Shown piece after piece: positions 8,933-17,553 of a DNA stretch of 64,000 bases (positions are counted from its first letter, which is position 1; every line of letters begins with the position of its first letter). This DNA comes from Streptomyces lasiicapitis. GTDB taxonomy: Bacteria > Actinomycetota > Actinomycetes > Streptomycetales > Streptomycetaceae. A program made the position numbers and the translations under genes. The stretch spans positions 62,001 through 126,000 of the forward strand of contig NZ_BMNG01000007.1 in NCBI RefSeq assembly GCF_014646335.1. The letters run 5' to 3'. The notes under the pieces are model-generated. The model saw nothing but the letters and a program-made list of their open reading frames with translations. It searched no databases and was not told the DNA's origin.

Positions 8933-9412
8933 ATGCTGCCGGGATTTCTCACCAGGGCGGTCGAGCTGCTGCTCGGCCGGGAGGGCCGCTCCCTGCACCT
9001 CAAGGCCGCCGGCGGCGCGACCGCCCTGCTCGCCGTGACGATGCTGGTCGGCTCTTGGGCGGTGGTGGCCGCCGAGGACGGCGCGAGGAACGCCAACATC
9101 ACGACGTATCCGAAAGCTCTGTGGTGGTCCGTCGAGACGGCAACCACCGTCGGATACGGCGACTTCTACCCCGTCACCCTGTGGGGGCGCATCGTCGGCG
9201 CGGTGGTGATGGGCGTCGGCATCACCACGTACGGCATGGTCACCGCCGCGTTGGCCACCTGGTTCGTCGGCCGGGAGCAGAAGCGCCGTCATCGCCTGGT
9301 CCACAGCGCCGAACAGGAGGCGCACCTGCTGTGCGAGGACACCGCCCGCGCCCTGCACGAACGCTTCGACCGGATCGAACAGATGCTGGCGGGCAAGAGG
9401 GAGGCCGAGTGA
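8933..9412 (+). CDS. Two-helix potassium channel family protein
   Basis: The protein has about 159 residues: one transmembrane helix (AALLAVTMLVGSW-like region, residues about 28-48), a pore loop with the K+ selectivity filter TTVGYGDFYP, a second helix (GAVVMGVGITTYGMV) and a C-terminal charged helix that may be a coiled coil. This is the KcsA-like minimal pore without a voltage sensor. The frame stays open upstream to a GTG at 8876. The ATG used here has AGGA at fitting spacing and begins just before the first helix. It is transcribed alone. Confidence 0.85.
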   Translation: MLPGFLTRAVELLLGREGRSLHLKAAGGATALLAVTMLVGSWAVVAAEDGARNANITTYPKALWWSVETATTVGYGDFYPVTLWGRIVGAVVMGVGITTYGMVTAALATWFVGREQKRRHRLVHSAEQEAHLLCEDTARALHERFDRIEQMLAGKREAE

Positions 9413-9576
9413 ACGGCCTCGGGCGGCGCGGCGAGGGCTGGCAGCCGAGCGCCTGTGCCCGTTTCCCATTGCCCGATGGGCGCACTCCCAACGCCCCCGA
9501 GGCCACGTAGGATTCGGATTCGAACATCAGAACCCGGCCGTCTCGACGCCGAACTGACTTCGTTTCTGGAGACGAC

Positions 9577-10143
9577 ATGAGCAGCGCCCTTCTCGTGATG
9601 GACGTCCAACAGGCAATCGTGGACATCGCCGACACCGACGCCGACTCCGGATATCTGCCACGCCTGCGCAGGGCCATCGACGGGGCCCGGTCGTCGAACG
9701 TCCCCGTGATCTACGTGGTCATCGCGCTGCGTCCCGGATTCCCCGAAGTCGGCACGCGCAACAAGCCTCTCGCCGCCATCGCCCAGGCCGGCCTCTTCGT
9801 CGAGGGCGCCCCGGGCACCGAGATCCACCCCGACGTCGCGCCCCGGCCGGGCGACGTGGTGGTCACCAAGAGGCGGGCGAGCGCGTTCTCGGGCAGCGAT
9901 CTCGACGTCGTGTTGAGGGCACGCGGCATCGACAGGCTCGTACTCACCGGCATCGCCACCAGCGCCGTGGTGCTGTCCACCGTGTGCCAGGCCAACGACC
10001 TGGACTTCGGCCTCACCGTCCTCTCCGACGGCTGCCTGGACACCGACCCGGAGGTGCACCGGGTGCTCATCGATCGCCTGTTCCCGCAGTGGGCGGATGT
10101 CGTCACCGTCGACGACTGGGTCAAGGCGATCGCACCTCAATAG
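9577..10143 (+). CDS. Isochorismatase-fold hydrolase lacking the catalytic Cys
   Basis: The 188-residue protein has the isochorismatase/cysteine-hydrolase fold. The catalytic Asp lies in LLVMDVQQ and the Lys in VVTKRRASAF. In the segment where cysteine hydrolases carry their nucleophile, this protein reads GIATSAVVLST, with Val in place of Cys. That excludes ordinary nicotinamidase or carbamoylase chemistry but is compatible with true isochorismatases, whose ether hydrolysis needs no Cys. No chorismate-pathway gene is nearby. GGAG precedes the ATG. Confidence 0.85.
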   Translation: MSSALLVMDVQQAIVDIADTDADSGYLPRLRRAIDGARSSNVPVIYVVIALRPGFPEVGTRNKPLAAIAQAGLFVEGAPGTEIHPDVAPRPGDVVVTKRRASAFSGSDLDVVLRARGIDRLVLTGIATSAVVLSTVCQANDLDFGLTVLSDGCLDTDPEVHRVLIDRLFPQWADVVTVDDWVKAIAPQ

Positions 10144-10198
10144 CGGGATGGTCAGCGCACCCCGGCGGGACGGCGACCCGTGCGGGCAGCGGTCCGCC

Positions 10199-11047
10199 CT
10201 ACCTCCGCGCGGTCGAGGCGCCCGCCGAGGCGCTTCCGTCGGGGGTGTACGAGAAGTTCTTCACGCCCAGGCCCGGTCCGCCGACCCACGGCTCGAAGCC
10301 GGCCTGCACGCTGGTCATGTACCAGGAGGGCCGCAGGTAGCCGCGTGCGATCGAGTCGTTGGTGAAGTCCTTGATGTTCACCGTCAGCGAGTCGACCGGC
10401 TCGTGCCGGACGTAGGAGACGGTGTTCCATGTGATGGTGACGCCGTCGACGACGGAGCTCTGCGGGCCGTACCACACGTCCCAGTCGGCACCCGCCAGCC
10501 AGACGGTGTCGACCTTGTTTCCGTACGGCTGCGGCGACCCGGCCCGGTTGGCCCAGATCATCAGCTCCTCGCCGTCGTTGACGACGTTCGTGGAGGGCTT
10601 GGTGTTGAACCAGATGTCGTACGAGGCGTTCCACTTGCCGTCGCCGGTGGTGGTGAAGTCCGCGTGGGACTGCGGGTTGGTGAAGGACGACACCTGCTGC
10701 GGCAGCCCATTGCCGCTGGAGCAGTTGCCCCAGTGGCAGCCGGCGTAGATCGACGGATAGCCCGCGGGCGCGGGACTGCCGGGCAGGTTGTGATGGCCCG
10801 AGGTGTACGTGAAGCCGCCGTCGAAAGCGTCGACGCACTGGCCGATGTTGTCGCCCCACTCGTTGTTCTGGACGATGTACCGGCCGCCCGACACATGCTC
10901 GCTGCCGTACTTCTCGCAGATGGTGCCGTTCGCCGCCGCCGACACGGACGGCGCTGTCACCAGGGCCAGTGCGCCGAGGAGCGTGGTGGCCAGCAGGCCC
11001 GCCATCGCTCCGATGATGCGCCGTGGCCGTTTGAATACGTGCTTCAC
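10199..11047 (-). CDS. Secreted GH12 endoglucanase/xyloglucanase
   Basis: The 282-residue glycoside hydrolase family 12 enzyme starts with GTG, preceded by GGAGAGGA. A Sec-type signal peptide with an RPRR n-region ends near VSAAA (residue 39). The nucleophile is Glu161 in GEELMIW and the acid/base Glu252 in AGFEPWVGG, both matching GH12. It has no carbohydrate-binding module. It probably cleaves beta-1,4-glucans outside the cell. It is divergent from the LacI regulator, and a palindrome of the type found before the xylanase lies about 170 bp upstream, so the three genes look co-regulated. Confidence 0.92.
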   Translation of the reverse strand: MKHVFKRPRRIIGAMAGLLATTLLGALALVTAPSVSAAANGTICEKYGSEHVSGGRYIVQNNEWGDNIGQCVDAFDGGFTYTSGHHNLPGSPAPAGYPSIYAGCHWGNCSSGNGLPQQVSSFTNPQSHADFTTTGDGKWNASYDIWFNTKPSTNVVNDGEELMIWANRAGSPQPYGNKVDTVWLAGADWDVWYGPQSSVVDGVTITWNTVSYVRHEPVDSLTVNIKDFTNDSIARGYLRPSWYMTSVQAGFEPWVGGPGLGVKNFSYTPDGSASAGASTARR

Positions 11048-11216
11048 GGTGGTTCCTCTCCGTCACCCGGGCGCGTCCCGTCGCCCCCGGTTGGTCAGTG
11101 GTGGTTGCTCTCGTCGGTGCTGGGGGCGGGGCTCGATGCGTACGGGGCAGCGCGGCATCCACACCCCGTCGAGCCCGCTCCTCCCTCACCACTCATTGAG
11201 GCACCCTTCATGGATG

Positions 11217-11239
11217 CAGAAACTTTCGGCATGTTTCTG
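11217..11239. promoter_or_regulatory. Candidate LacI-family operator upstream of the GH12 gene
   Basis: The core GAAACTTTC(GG) matches the two perfect CGAAACTTTCG sites upstream of the xylanase except for the first base. It is embedded in a wider inverted repeat, CAGAAAC-N9-GTTTCTG. It lies in the divergent 370-bp region between the GH12 and LacI genes. A half site (CCGAAACGATCGG) lies near 11350. Confidence 0.65.
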
Positions 11240-11417
11240 TGAAGCGACGCGGGCAACGTAGGACGCAGACACAGCAGCGTCAACGGATATTTCGGGCAGG
11301 GCGCCGCGAGTTGTCGGCAGGGTCCGGAAGCTCGGTGTGCCGGAAAATTGCCGAAACGATCGGAATCGGCTGCGCGTATGCTGACCGCAGCGAGCCGACA
11401 CAGAGACGAGGTCACCC

Positions 11418-12494
11418 ATGCCCGGCCGACGGAGCAGCGGCGCGACGACGGCCACGACCGGCACTGCCGTTCCCGCCGCCCGCGTCACGATCGCCGAGAT
11501 CGCCCGCGAGGCCGGGGTGTCGGCGCCGACCGTCTCCAAGGTCCTCAACGGCCACGACCAGGTGGCACCGGAGACCCGGGCCCGCGTCCTGGAACTGCTG
11601 GAGCAGCACAACTACTTGCGCCGCCGCGCCCGCCCGAAGAAGACCATCGGCCTGGTCGACCTGGTCATCCGCGAGGTCGACAGCCTGTGGGCGTGCGAGG
11701 TGATGCAGGGAGTGCAGAGCGCGGCGGCCGAACACGGCGCCGAGGTGGTGATGACCGCGGCGCACGGAACCACCGTCGACACCCGGCGCTGGCTGGACAA
11801 CGTGGCCACGCGCGGCTCGGACGGCATCATCCTGGCGGTCACCGACCTCACCCCGGCGCAGCGCAAGCAGGTCGACTCCCTGGACATCCCGCTGGCCGTG
11901 GTCGACCCGGTCGGCAGCCCCGACGCCGCGGTGCCGACGGTCGGCGCGACGAACTGGCAGGGCGGCATGGCCGCGACCCAGCACCTCATCGACCTGGGGC
12001 ACCGCCGCATCGGCATCCTGCGGGGTCATGAGGACGCACTGTGTGCGCGGGCGCGCCTGGACGGGTACCGCGCGGCACTTGAGCGAGCCGGCATCGAGGT
12101 CGACCCGGCGCTCCAACAGCCGGGCGATTTCTACTACACGACCGGGTTCTCCGGCATGCGCGAACTGCTCGCGCTCGCCGACCCGCCCACCGCGGTCTTC
12201 GCCAGCAGCGACCTGATGGCCCTGGGTGCGTACGAGGCGATCCGGCAGGCCGGGCTGCGGGTCGCGGCCGACGTGAGCATCGTCGGGTTCGACGACGTTC
12301 CGAACGCCGCCTGGGCGTCCCCGCCGCTGACGACGGTGCGCCAGCCGTTGCGTGAGATGGCGGCCCTCGCCGCCCGCATCGTGCTGCTGGGCGCGGACGC
12401 GGTGCTGCCCGGCCCGACGCTGCGGATGGAGCTGGCCACGCGGCTGGTCGTCCGGGAGAGCACCGGGGCCGCACCGGGCATGCCCGCGGCTTGA
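11418..12494 (+). CDS. LacI-family transcriptional regulator of cell-wall polysaccharide use
   Basis: The 358-residue regulator has an N-terminal LacI helix-turn-helix at about residues 23-70 (VTIAEIAREAGVSAPTVSKVLNG) and a periplasmic-binding-protein-like effector domain, with FASSDLMALGAYEA and SIVGFDDVP near the C-terminus. An extra 20-residue Ala/Thr-rich leader precedes the helix-turn-helix. It sits between a GH12 glucanase and a GH10 xylanase, with CGAAACTTTCG palindromes in both flanking regions. It most likely represses both genes and itself until a xylo- or cello-oligosaccharide binds. Confidence 0.93.
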   Translation: MPGRRSSGATTATTGTAVPAARVTIAEIAREAGVSAPTVSKVLNGHDQVAPETRARVLELLEQHNYLRRRARPKKTIGLVDLVIREVDSLWACEVMQGVQSAAAEHGAEVVMTAAHGTTVDTRRWLDNVATRGSDGIILAVTDLTPAQRKQVDSLDIPLAVVDPVGSPDAAVPTVGATNWQGGMAATQHLIDLGHRRIGILRGHEDALCARARLDGYRAALERAGIEVDPALQQPGDFYYTTGFSGMRELLALADPPTAVFASSDLMALGAYEAIRQAGLRVAADVSIVGFDDVPNAAWASPPLTTVRQPLREMAALAARIVLLGADAVLPGPTLRMELATRLVVRESTGAAPGMPAA

Positions 12495-12520
12495 GCCAGG
12501 GGGCCCGTCGCAGGTCTCTT

Positions 12521-12531
12521 CGAAACTTTCG
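12521..12531. promoter_or_regulatory. Perfect operator copy 1 (CGAAACTTTCG)
   Basis: This 11-bp palindrome with a single central base lies just after the LacI stop and about 195 bp before the xylanase start. An identical copy lies 124 bp downstream. The same motif has been discussed as a regulatory element upstream of Streptomyces xylanase genes. Confidence 0.7.
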
Positions 12532-12630
12532 GACCGGCGCGGCCGACGCGCCGTCTCCTCACACCGACTCAGGTTGCGGGTGCGCAGCCTGTTGACGCCA
12601 AGGGTGTGCGCTTCTAAGGTCCGTCAACGA

Positions 12631-12655
12631 TTCGGAGATGATTCCGAAACTTTCG
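12631..12655. promoter_or_regulatory. Perfect operator copy 2 with an overlapping inverted repeat
   Basis: A second perfect CGAAACTTTCG occupies the last 11 bases. A further inverted repeat, TTCGGA-N6-TCCGAA, overlaps its left half. It lies about 70 bp upstream of the xylanase start, the expected place for a site that blocks the promoter. Confidence 0.72.
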
Positions 12656-12726
12656 GGCAGGCAGAGCACACGCCCTGATCGGGTACCGCCGCCAGCCCCT
12701 GCCCTCCACCCGATGAAGGGGACAAG

Positions 12727-14046
12727 ATGGCGACCCGCACCCACACCGCACTGGTCCTCGGCACGGCGGGCCTGCTCGCCGCAACCGGCGTCACCGCCAC
12801 CGCCCAGTCCGCCGACACCCTCGGCGCCGCGGCCGCCGAGCGGGGCCGCTACTTCGGCGCCGCCGTAGCCGCGAACCACCTCGGCGAAGCCCCGTACGTC
12901 TCCACGCTCGACACCGAGTTCACCTCCGTGACGCCGGAGAACGAGATGAAGTGGGACGCCGTCGAGCCCACCCGCGACACCTTCACCTTCGGCTCCGCCG
13001 ACCGGATCGTGGACCACGCCCGGAGCAAGGGCATGAAGGTCCGCGGGCACACCCTGGTGTGGCACTCCCAACTGCCCGGCTGGGTCAGTGGTCTCGGCAC
13101 GGCCGACGACGCCAGATCGGCGATGAACAACCACATCACCAAGGTCATGCAGCACTACAAGGGCAGGATCCACTCCTGGGACGTCGTCAACGAGGCCTTC
13201 CAGGACGGCGAGAGCGGTGCCCGGCGCAGCTCGCCCTTCCAGGACAAGCTCGGCGACGGCTACATCGAGGAGGCGTTCCGCACCGCCCGCGCCGCCGACC
13301 CGGCCGCCAAGCTCTGCTACAACGACTACAACACCGACGGCATCAACGCGAAGAGCAATGCCGTCTACAACCTGGTCAAGGAACTCAAGGCGCGCAACGC
13401 CCCGATCGACTGCGTCGGCTTCCAGTCCCACTTCAACAGCGCATCGCCGGTCCCGTCCGACTACAAGGAGAACCTGCGGCGCTTCGTCGACCTCGGTGTC
13501 GACGTACAGATCACCGAGCTGGACATCGAGGGCTCGGGCACGGCGCAGGCCGACAACTACAGCAACGTCGTGCGGTCCTGTCTGGCGATCGCGCGCTGCA
13601 CCGGCATCACCGTCTGGGGCGTCACCGACAAGTACTCGTGGCGTCCCGGCGGAACGCCACTGCTCTTCGACGACAACTACAACAAGAAGCCCGCGTACGA
13701 CGCGACGCTGACCGCGCTCGGTGGCACCGGCACCCCCGGCGCCACCTGCACGGCCACCTACGGCAAGGCCGAGGAATGGAGCGACCGCTTCAACGGCAGG
13801 GTCACCGTCACAGCGGGCAGTTCCGCGATCAGGGACTGGTCCACGACCGTCACCGTCACACCGCCGCAGAAGGTCTCCGCCACCTGGAACGGCTCACCCA
13901 CCTGGGACACCAGCGGCGACGTCATGACGATGAGGCCGAACGGCAACGGCAGCCTGGCCGCCGGGGCTTCTACGAGCTTCGGCTTCACCGTCATGAAGAA
14001 CGGCAGCAGCACGCCCCCGGCGGTCGGCTCCTGCACCGCGGCCTGA
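12727..14046 (+). CDS. Secreted GH10 endo-1,4-beta-xylanase with CBM2
   Basis: The 439-residue enzyme begins with a signal peptide (ATAQSA near residue 29). A GH10 catalytic domain of about 300 residues follows, with acid/base Glu156 in WDVVNEAF and nucleophile Glu264 in ITELDIEG. A short Gly/Thr linker near residue 335 leads to a C-terminal family 2 carbohydrate-binding module (CTATYG, SDRFNG, WSTTVTV, GFTVMKNG), with the usual Cys near each end. It degrades xylan outside the cell while anchored to cellulose or xylan. AAGGGG lies 6 bases before the ATG. Control by the upstream LacI protein is inferred from the operators. Confidence 0.95.
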   Translation: MATRTHTALVLGTAGLLAATGVTATAQSADTLGAAAAERGRYFGAAVAANHLGEAPYVSTLDTEFTSVTPENEMKWDAVEPTRDTFTFGSADRIVDHARSKGMKVRGHTLVWHSQLPGWVSGLGTADDARSAMNNHITKVMQHYKGRIHSWDVVNEAFQDGESGARRSSPFQDKLGDGYIEEAFRTARAADPAAKLCYNDYNTDGINAKSNAVYNLVKELKARNAPIDCVGFQSHFNSASPVPSDYKENLRRFVDLGVDVQITELDIEGSGTAQADNYSNVVRSCLAIARCTGITVWGVTDKYSWRPGGTPLLFDDNYNKKPAYDATLTALGGTGTPGATCTATYGKAEEWSDRFNGRVTVTAGSSAIRDWSTTVTVTPPQKVSATWNGSPTWDTSGDVMTMRPNGNGSLAAGASTSFGFTVMKNGSSTPPAVGSCTAA

Positions 14047-14061
14047 GCCGGCCTCGTCGGC

Positions 14062-14907
14062 TCACTCCTTCAGCGTGTAGAAGTGGATGGGTGTGTTCGG
14101 CGTGAAACCGATACGCGGGTATACGGGGGCTCCGGCCTCGGTCGCGTGCAAGGTGGCGCGGGTGAGGCCGGTGGCGCGGGCGCCCTCGTGCAGCGCCTTG
14201 CGCGTGACCGCCTCGCCGTAGCCCCTGCGCTGCCAGTCCGGGTCGGTGGCGACGAAGGCGACGAAGAGGCGGCCCTCCGCTTCGACCGTCGCGGCGCACG
14301 CCACCGGAACGTCGCCCCGCATGGCCAGGTAGGCGTACATCTCGCTCTTCCAGTGCGCGGATCCGTCCAGGCCGACGCGGCCTGCCTCCAAGGGGAACCC
14401 GTAGGCGCGTGACTGGAGGTCCGCGTAGGCCAGCAAGTGCTCGTCGGTGCGCACGCGCACGAACGTCAGGTCGGGGTGGACCGGGTCGGGGACGGGCAGC
14501 AGGTCTCCGGCCATGCCCGTACCGGGGAACGCGTGATGCAGGCCAGCCTGCTCGGCTGCCGAGGCCAGCGCGGTGCGGCCCTTGTCGTCGAGCAGGCCCT
14601 CGAAGAGCCACAGGAGGCCCGGGTGCTTCTTCGCCCGCATGATGTCCACCGCCTGGCGCAGACGCTGCGCGAGGAGATCGGCTCCCGCGCCCTGGTCGGT
14701 CAGGGTGATGCAGTTCCAGAACGAGAAGGGGCTGTCGGCCCAGCGGACGGCGATGCCGGGGAGGTCACGCACATCCGCGTCCGCGTTGCGGTCGAGCACC
14801 ATGGCACGCCAGGCCACGGTGAGCTGCTCTGCCGATTCGATGGACTCCGTGAAGCCAGTCACCGTACTCCCCTGGGTCGTTGAGGTCGAGGGTGGTCTCG
14901 TCGTCAT
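14062..14907 (-). CDS. GNAT-family N-acetyltransferase
   Basis: The 281-residue protein has a GNAT acetyl-CoA-binding motif in its C-terminal half (FVAFVATDPDWQRRGYGEAV, the R/Q-x-x-G-x-G/A signature) and ends YPRIGFTPNTPIHFYTLKE, typical of the fold. The first 140 residues may be a degenerate second GNAT domain. Its ATG overlaps the stop of the upstream amino-acid permease by one base (TGATG), so the two are co-translated. An amino acid or derivative carried by the permease is a reasonable guess for the substrate. Confidence 0.85.
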   Translation of the reverse strand: MTTRPPSTSTTQGSTVTGFTESIESAEQLTVAWRAMVLDRNADADVRDLPGIAVRWADSPFSFWNCITLTDQGAGADLLAQRLRQAVDIMRAKKHPGLLWLFEGLLDDKGRTALASAAEQAGLHHAFPGTGMAGDLLPVPDPVHPDLTFVRVRTDEHLLAYADLQSRAYGFPLEAGRVGLDGSAHWKSEMYAYLAMRGDVPVACAATVEAEGRLFVAFVATDPDWQRRGYGEAVTRKALHEGARATGLTRATLHATEAGAPVYPRIGFTPNTPIHFYTLKE

Positions 14908-16433
14908 CAGATGATGCCCTCGAACTGCTTGTCCTCGCTGGGGGAACTGGAGCGGGGCACGTGGTAGGAGCTGCGTCCGAAGCGCCGCCACAGCGCGGCG
15001 ATGAGGAAGGCCACCACTACGGCGACGGGGGTGTAGTTGAAGGTGTCGACGGTGATCGGGCTGCTCTGCGGCAGCAGGAACAGGACCGTGACCGCACCGG
15101 CCCACAGCACCGCCACCCAGCCGATCGGCCTGCTCCAGCGGCCCAAATTCCAGGGCCCCGGGGTGAATCGGTCGCGGTGGAGCAGTCGCAGCAGCACCGG
15201 GATGGCATAGGCCGAGGTGAATCCCACGGCCGAGATGGCGGTCACCGCCGTGAACGCCGTCGAGGAGTACAAGGACGGCAGCGCGAGCACGAACGCCACG
15301 ACGACCGCGAGCCAGACCGCGTTGGCGGGGATGGCGGTGCGGGGGCTGATCTTCTTCCAGCGCTCCGAGCCGGGCAGGGCGCCGTCCCGGGCGAAGGCGT
15401 AGATCATCCGGCTGGCGCTGGCGGTCACGGTGTAGCCGCACAGGAACTGGGCCACGATGATCACAAGGAGCAGGGCCTTCGCCGCCGCCTCGCCAAGGGC
15501 GTCCAGAAGGATCTGTGCCACGGGTACGCCGGTCGGTCCCGCCAGGGTCGTGGCGTAGTCCTGGATGGCGAACAGCAGCGTCAGGAGCAGGATGCCGCCG
15601 GCGATCCAGGACACCGCCACCGAGCGGAAGATCCCGCGGGCCGCGGCGACGGAGGCGTGGTTGGTCTCCTCGCTCAGGTGGGCCGAGGTGTCGTAGCCGG
15701 CCAGGGCGAAGACCGGAAGGAGCATGCCGAGCAGGATCACGTAGACCGGGACGCCCCAGCCCGTGTTGTTGGTGAACTCGGTGAAGACGAAGCCGGCCGA
15801 CTGGTGGTCGGAGGGCACGAACGCCAGGGAGCCGATGATGACGACGGCGCCCGCCAGGTGCCACCACGCGCTCACGGACGTCAGGATGTTCATGAGCCGG
15901 GTGCCGAAGAGGTTCAGGACCGCGTGCAGCGCGAGGACGATCCCGTACACGAGCAGCAGGGATTCCGGGGTCGGCGTGTAGCCGAACTGCAGGTTCATCC
16001 ACGCGGCGGTGAACGTCGCGATGCCGTAGTCCTGGGCGGCGATGCCGCCGAGCAGGCCCAGGAGGTTGAGCCAGCCGGTGTACCAGCTCCACCGCTCGCC
16101 TCCGAGCTGACGGGCCATGTAGTACAGACCGCCGCTCGTGGGGTAGCGGGAGGTGATCTCCGCCAGGGCCGCGGCCAGGCACAGCACCAGCGGGCCGACG
16201 GCGAGCCATCCCCACACGATCACCGAGGGGCCGCCCGAGTTCAGGCCGAAGCCGAACAGGAGCAGGGTCCCCGACATGATCGATATGACCGACAGGGAGG
16301 CGGAGAAATTGCCGAAGGCCCCCATCCGGCGGTGCAACTGCTGGGTGTAGCCCAGCGATTGGAGGATGCGCGCGTCCTCCCCGTCGTCGTCGACCGGGTT
16401 CGGCTGCTGGTGCCGTGCTCTTACCGAAGTCAT
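14907..16433 (-). CDS. APC-family amino acid permease
   Basis: The 508-residue membrane protein has about twelve helices and the amino acid/polyamine/organocation signature in helix 1 (FSASLSVISIMSGTLLLFGFGL). Conserved segments include AEITSRYPTSGGLYYMARQLGG and AGYDTSAHLSEETNHAS. This pattern belongs to the GABA/choline/amino-acid permease subgroup (GabP- or BAT1-like). The N-terminus is long and acidic. It is the first gene of a two-gene unit with the GNAT enzyme. Confidence 0.92.
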   Translation of the reverse strand: MTSVRARHQQPNPVDDDGEDARILQSLGYTQQLHRRMGAFGNFSASLSVISIMSGTLLLFGFGLNSGGPSVIVWGWLAVGPLVLCLAAALAEITSRYPTSGGLYYMARQLGGERWSWYTGWLNLLGLLGGIAAQDYGIATFTAAWMNLQFGYTPTPESLLLVYGIVLALHAVLNLFGTRLMNILTSVSAWWHLAGAVVIIGSLAFVPSDHQSAGFVFTEFTNNTGWGVPVYVILLGMLLPVFALAGYDTSAHLSEETNHASVAAARGIFRSVAVSWIAGGILLLTLLFAIQDYATTLAGPTGVPVAQILLDALGEAAAKALLLVIIVAQFLCGYTVTASASRMIYAFARDGALPGSERWKKISPRTAIPANAVWLAVVVAFVLALPSLYSSTAFTAVTAISAVGFTSAYAIPVLLRLLHRDRFTPGPWNLGRWSRPIGWVAVLWAGAVTVLFLLPQSSPITVDTFNYTPVAVVVAFLIAALWRRFGRSSYHVPRSSSPSEDKQFEGII

Positions 16434-16536
16434 GGGTTCTCCGCACAGGAAAGCTGAAACAAGGGGGTGCAGGCGGGGTGGCTGCCGGGCCGCTGGGGGG
16501 ACGTGGCGGCGCCCGCCCGTGGGGGCAGGTCTGCGG

Positions 16537-17553
16537 TCACGGGTGTTTTCCCGTATGCCGCGGATGGGATCTCAGGCAGGCGACGCGGTCCTCCTCGAAT
16601 GCCTTCCGCCACTGGTCCGCCGGGTGCCGGGCGTCGTACTGCCACGGGGCGGGAGTGGCGAAGTCGCCGATGGCATCGAACACTTCGGTCGCCCACTGAG
16701 CGAAACCGCCCCTCGCCAGGGCGTAGGCGAGGTAGTTCAGATCCAGCTGGGAACTGGTGGCCGGATCGCACTTCTGGAACCAGCCCTCGAATGCCTGCGT
16801 GACCGCTCGGGTGGTGTCCTCCCTGGTCCACAGCAGGTTCAGCATGACCTCGGCGCCTCTGTCCCGTCGCTCCCTGTGCTCCTGCACACGTGCGTAGATG
16901 GGCAGCAGAAGCAGGGGCGAGTCGGGTGGCGCGAAGGAGGCCGTCCAGCGGGCGAAGTCCGTCGCGACCGCCTGGCGGCCCGCCGGGCCCGGGTGGGCCT
17001 GGAGCGCCTGGGACATGCGGTGCCATGCCTCGCGGTTGAACTGATCCCGTCGGTGCACTTCCCCAAGGAGGCCCCAGGGTCCGTGAGGCAGCAGGTACTC
17101 ATGGGGTGGCGGAGCCACGTGATGCTCCGGGTAGCGTCCTGTCGTGTCCGTTTCGGCCAGGGCCAGGCGGCAGATCCAGGGCACCGAGTCGTCAGGATTG
17201 CCCTCGCCCGCCCTGTGGCACGCGTCCCGGGCCCGGGCCACGAGTTTCTCCAGGTCCTGTGCCTTCTGGGAATCACGCGCCCACTGCCTCCGGTGGGCCT
17301 GCAGCACCCGTTCGGTGGCGACTCTGGCGTACATCACCCGGGCGGCGAGGCTCCCCGGCTCCTCTTTCAGCCACAACTCCACGACGTTGGCCTGAGCCGC
17401 GACGATCCCAAGGACCTGCGTACGGGACGTCCACTGCGGCCAGCTGCCCGTCCGGGCAAGCACCTGCCGCATCTCCATCCAGTAGCCCGCCTGAATGTCC
17501 TGCACCGCCGCATAGAGGTCCGAGTCACGGCCGGCCGGGTTCGAACTCGCCAT
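16537..17553 (-). CDS. Uncharacterised protein, about 338 residues
   Basis: I do not recognise this family. The frame is open to 17877, but the upstream part has poor codon bias and Pro/Arg-rich content. The ATG reading MASSNPAGRDSDLYAAVQ is therefore preferred, with a GGTGGTG stretch upstream. The protein is Trp- and Ala-rich, helical and soluble, with no signal peptide or membrane segment. Repeated motifs such as GPWGLLGEVH and PLLLLPIYARVQEHRER suggest an alpha-helical repeat fold of TPR type. It stands alone beside a gene-poor stretch. Confidence 0.7.
   Translation of the reverse strand: MASSNPAGRDSDLYAAVQDIQAGYWMEMRQVLARTGSWPQWTSRTQVLGIVAAQANVVELWLKEEPGSLAARVMYARVATERVLQAHRRQWARDSQKAQDLEKLVARARDACHRAGEGNPDDSVPWICRLALAETDTTGRYPEHHVAPPPHEYLLPHGPWGLLGEVHRRDQFNREAWHRMSQALQAHPGPAGRQAVATDFARWTASFAPPDSPLLLLPIYARVQEHRERRDRGAEVMLNLLWTREDTTRAVTQAFEGWFQKCDPATSSQLDLNYLAYALARGGFAQWATEVFDAIGDFATPAPWQYDARHPADQWRKAFEEDRVACLRSHPRHTGKHP

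Noticed and set aside
14907..16446. Upstream part of the frame that continues through the GNAT gene on the minus strand
   Set aside because: The permease occupies this DNA in another frame with all family motifs; the GNAT protein starts at 14907.
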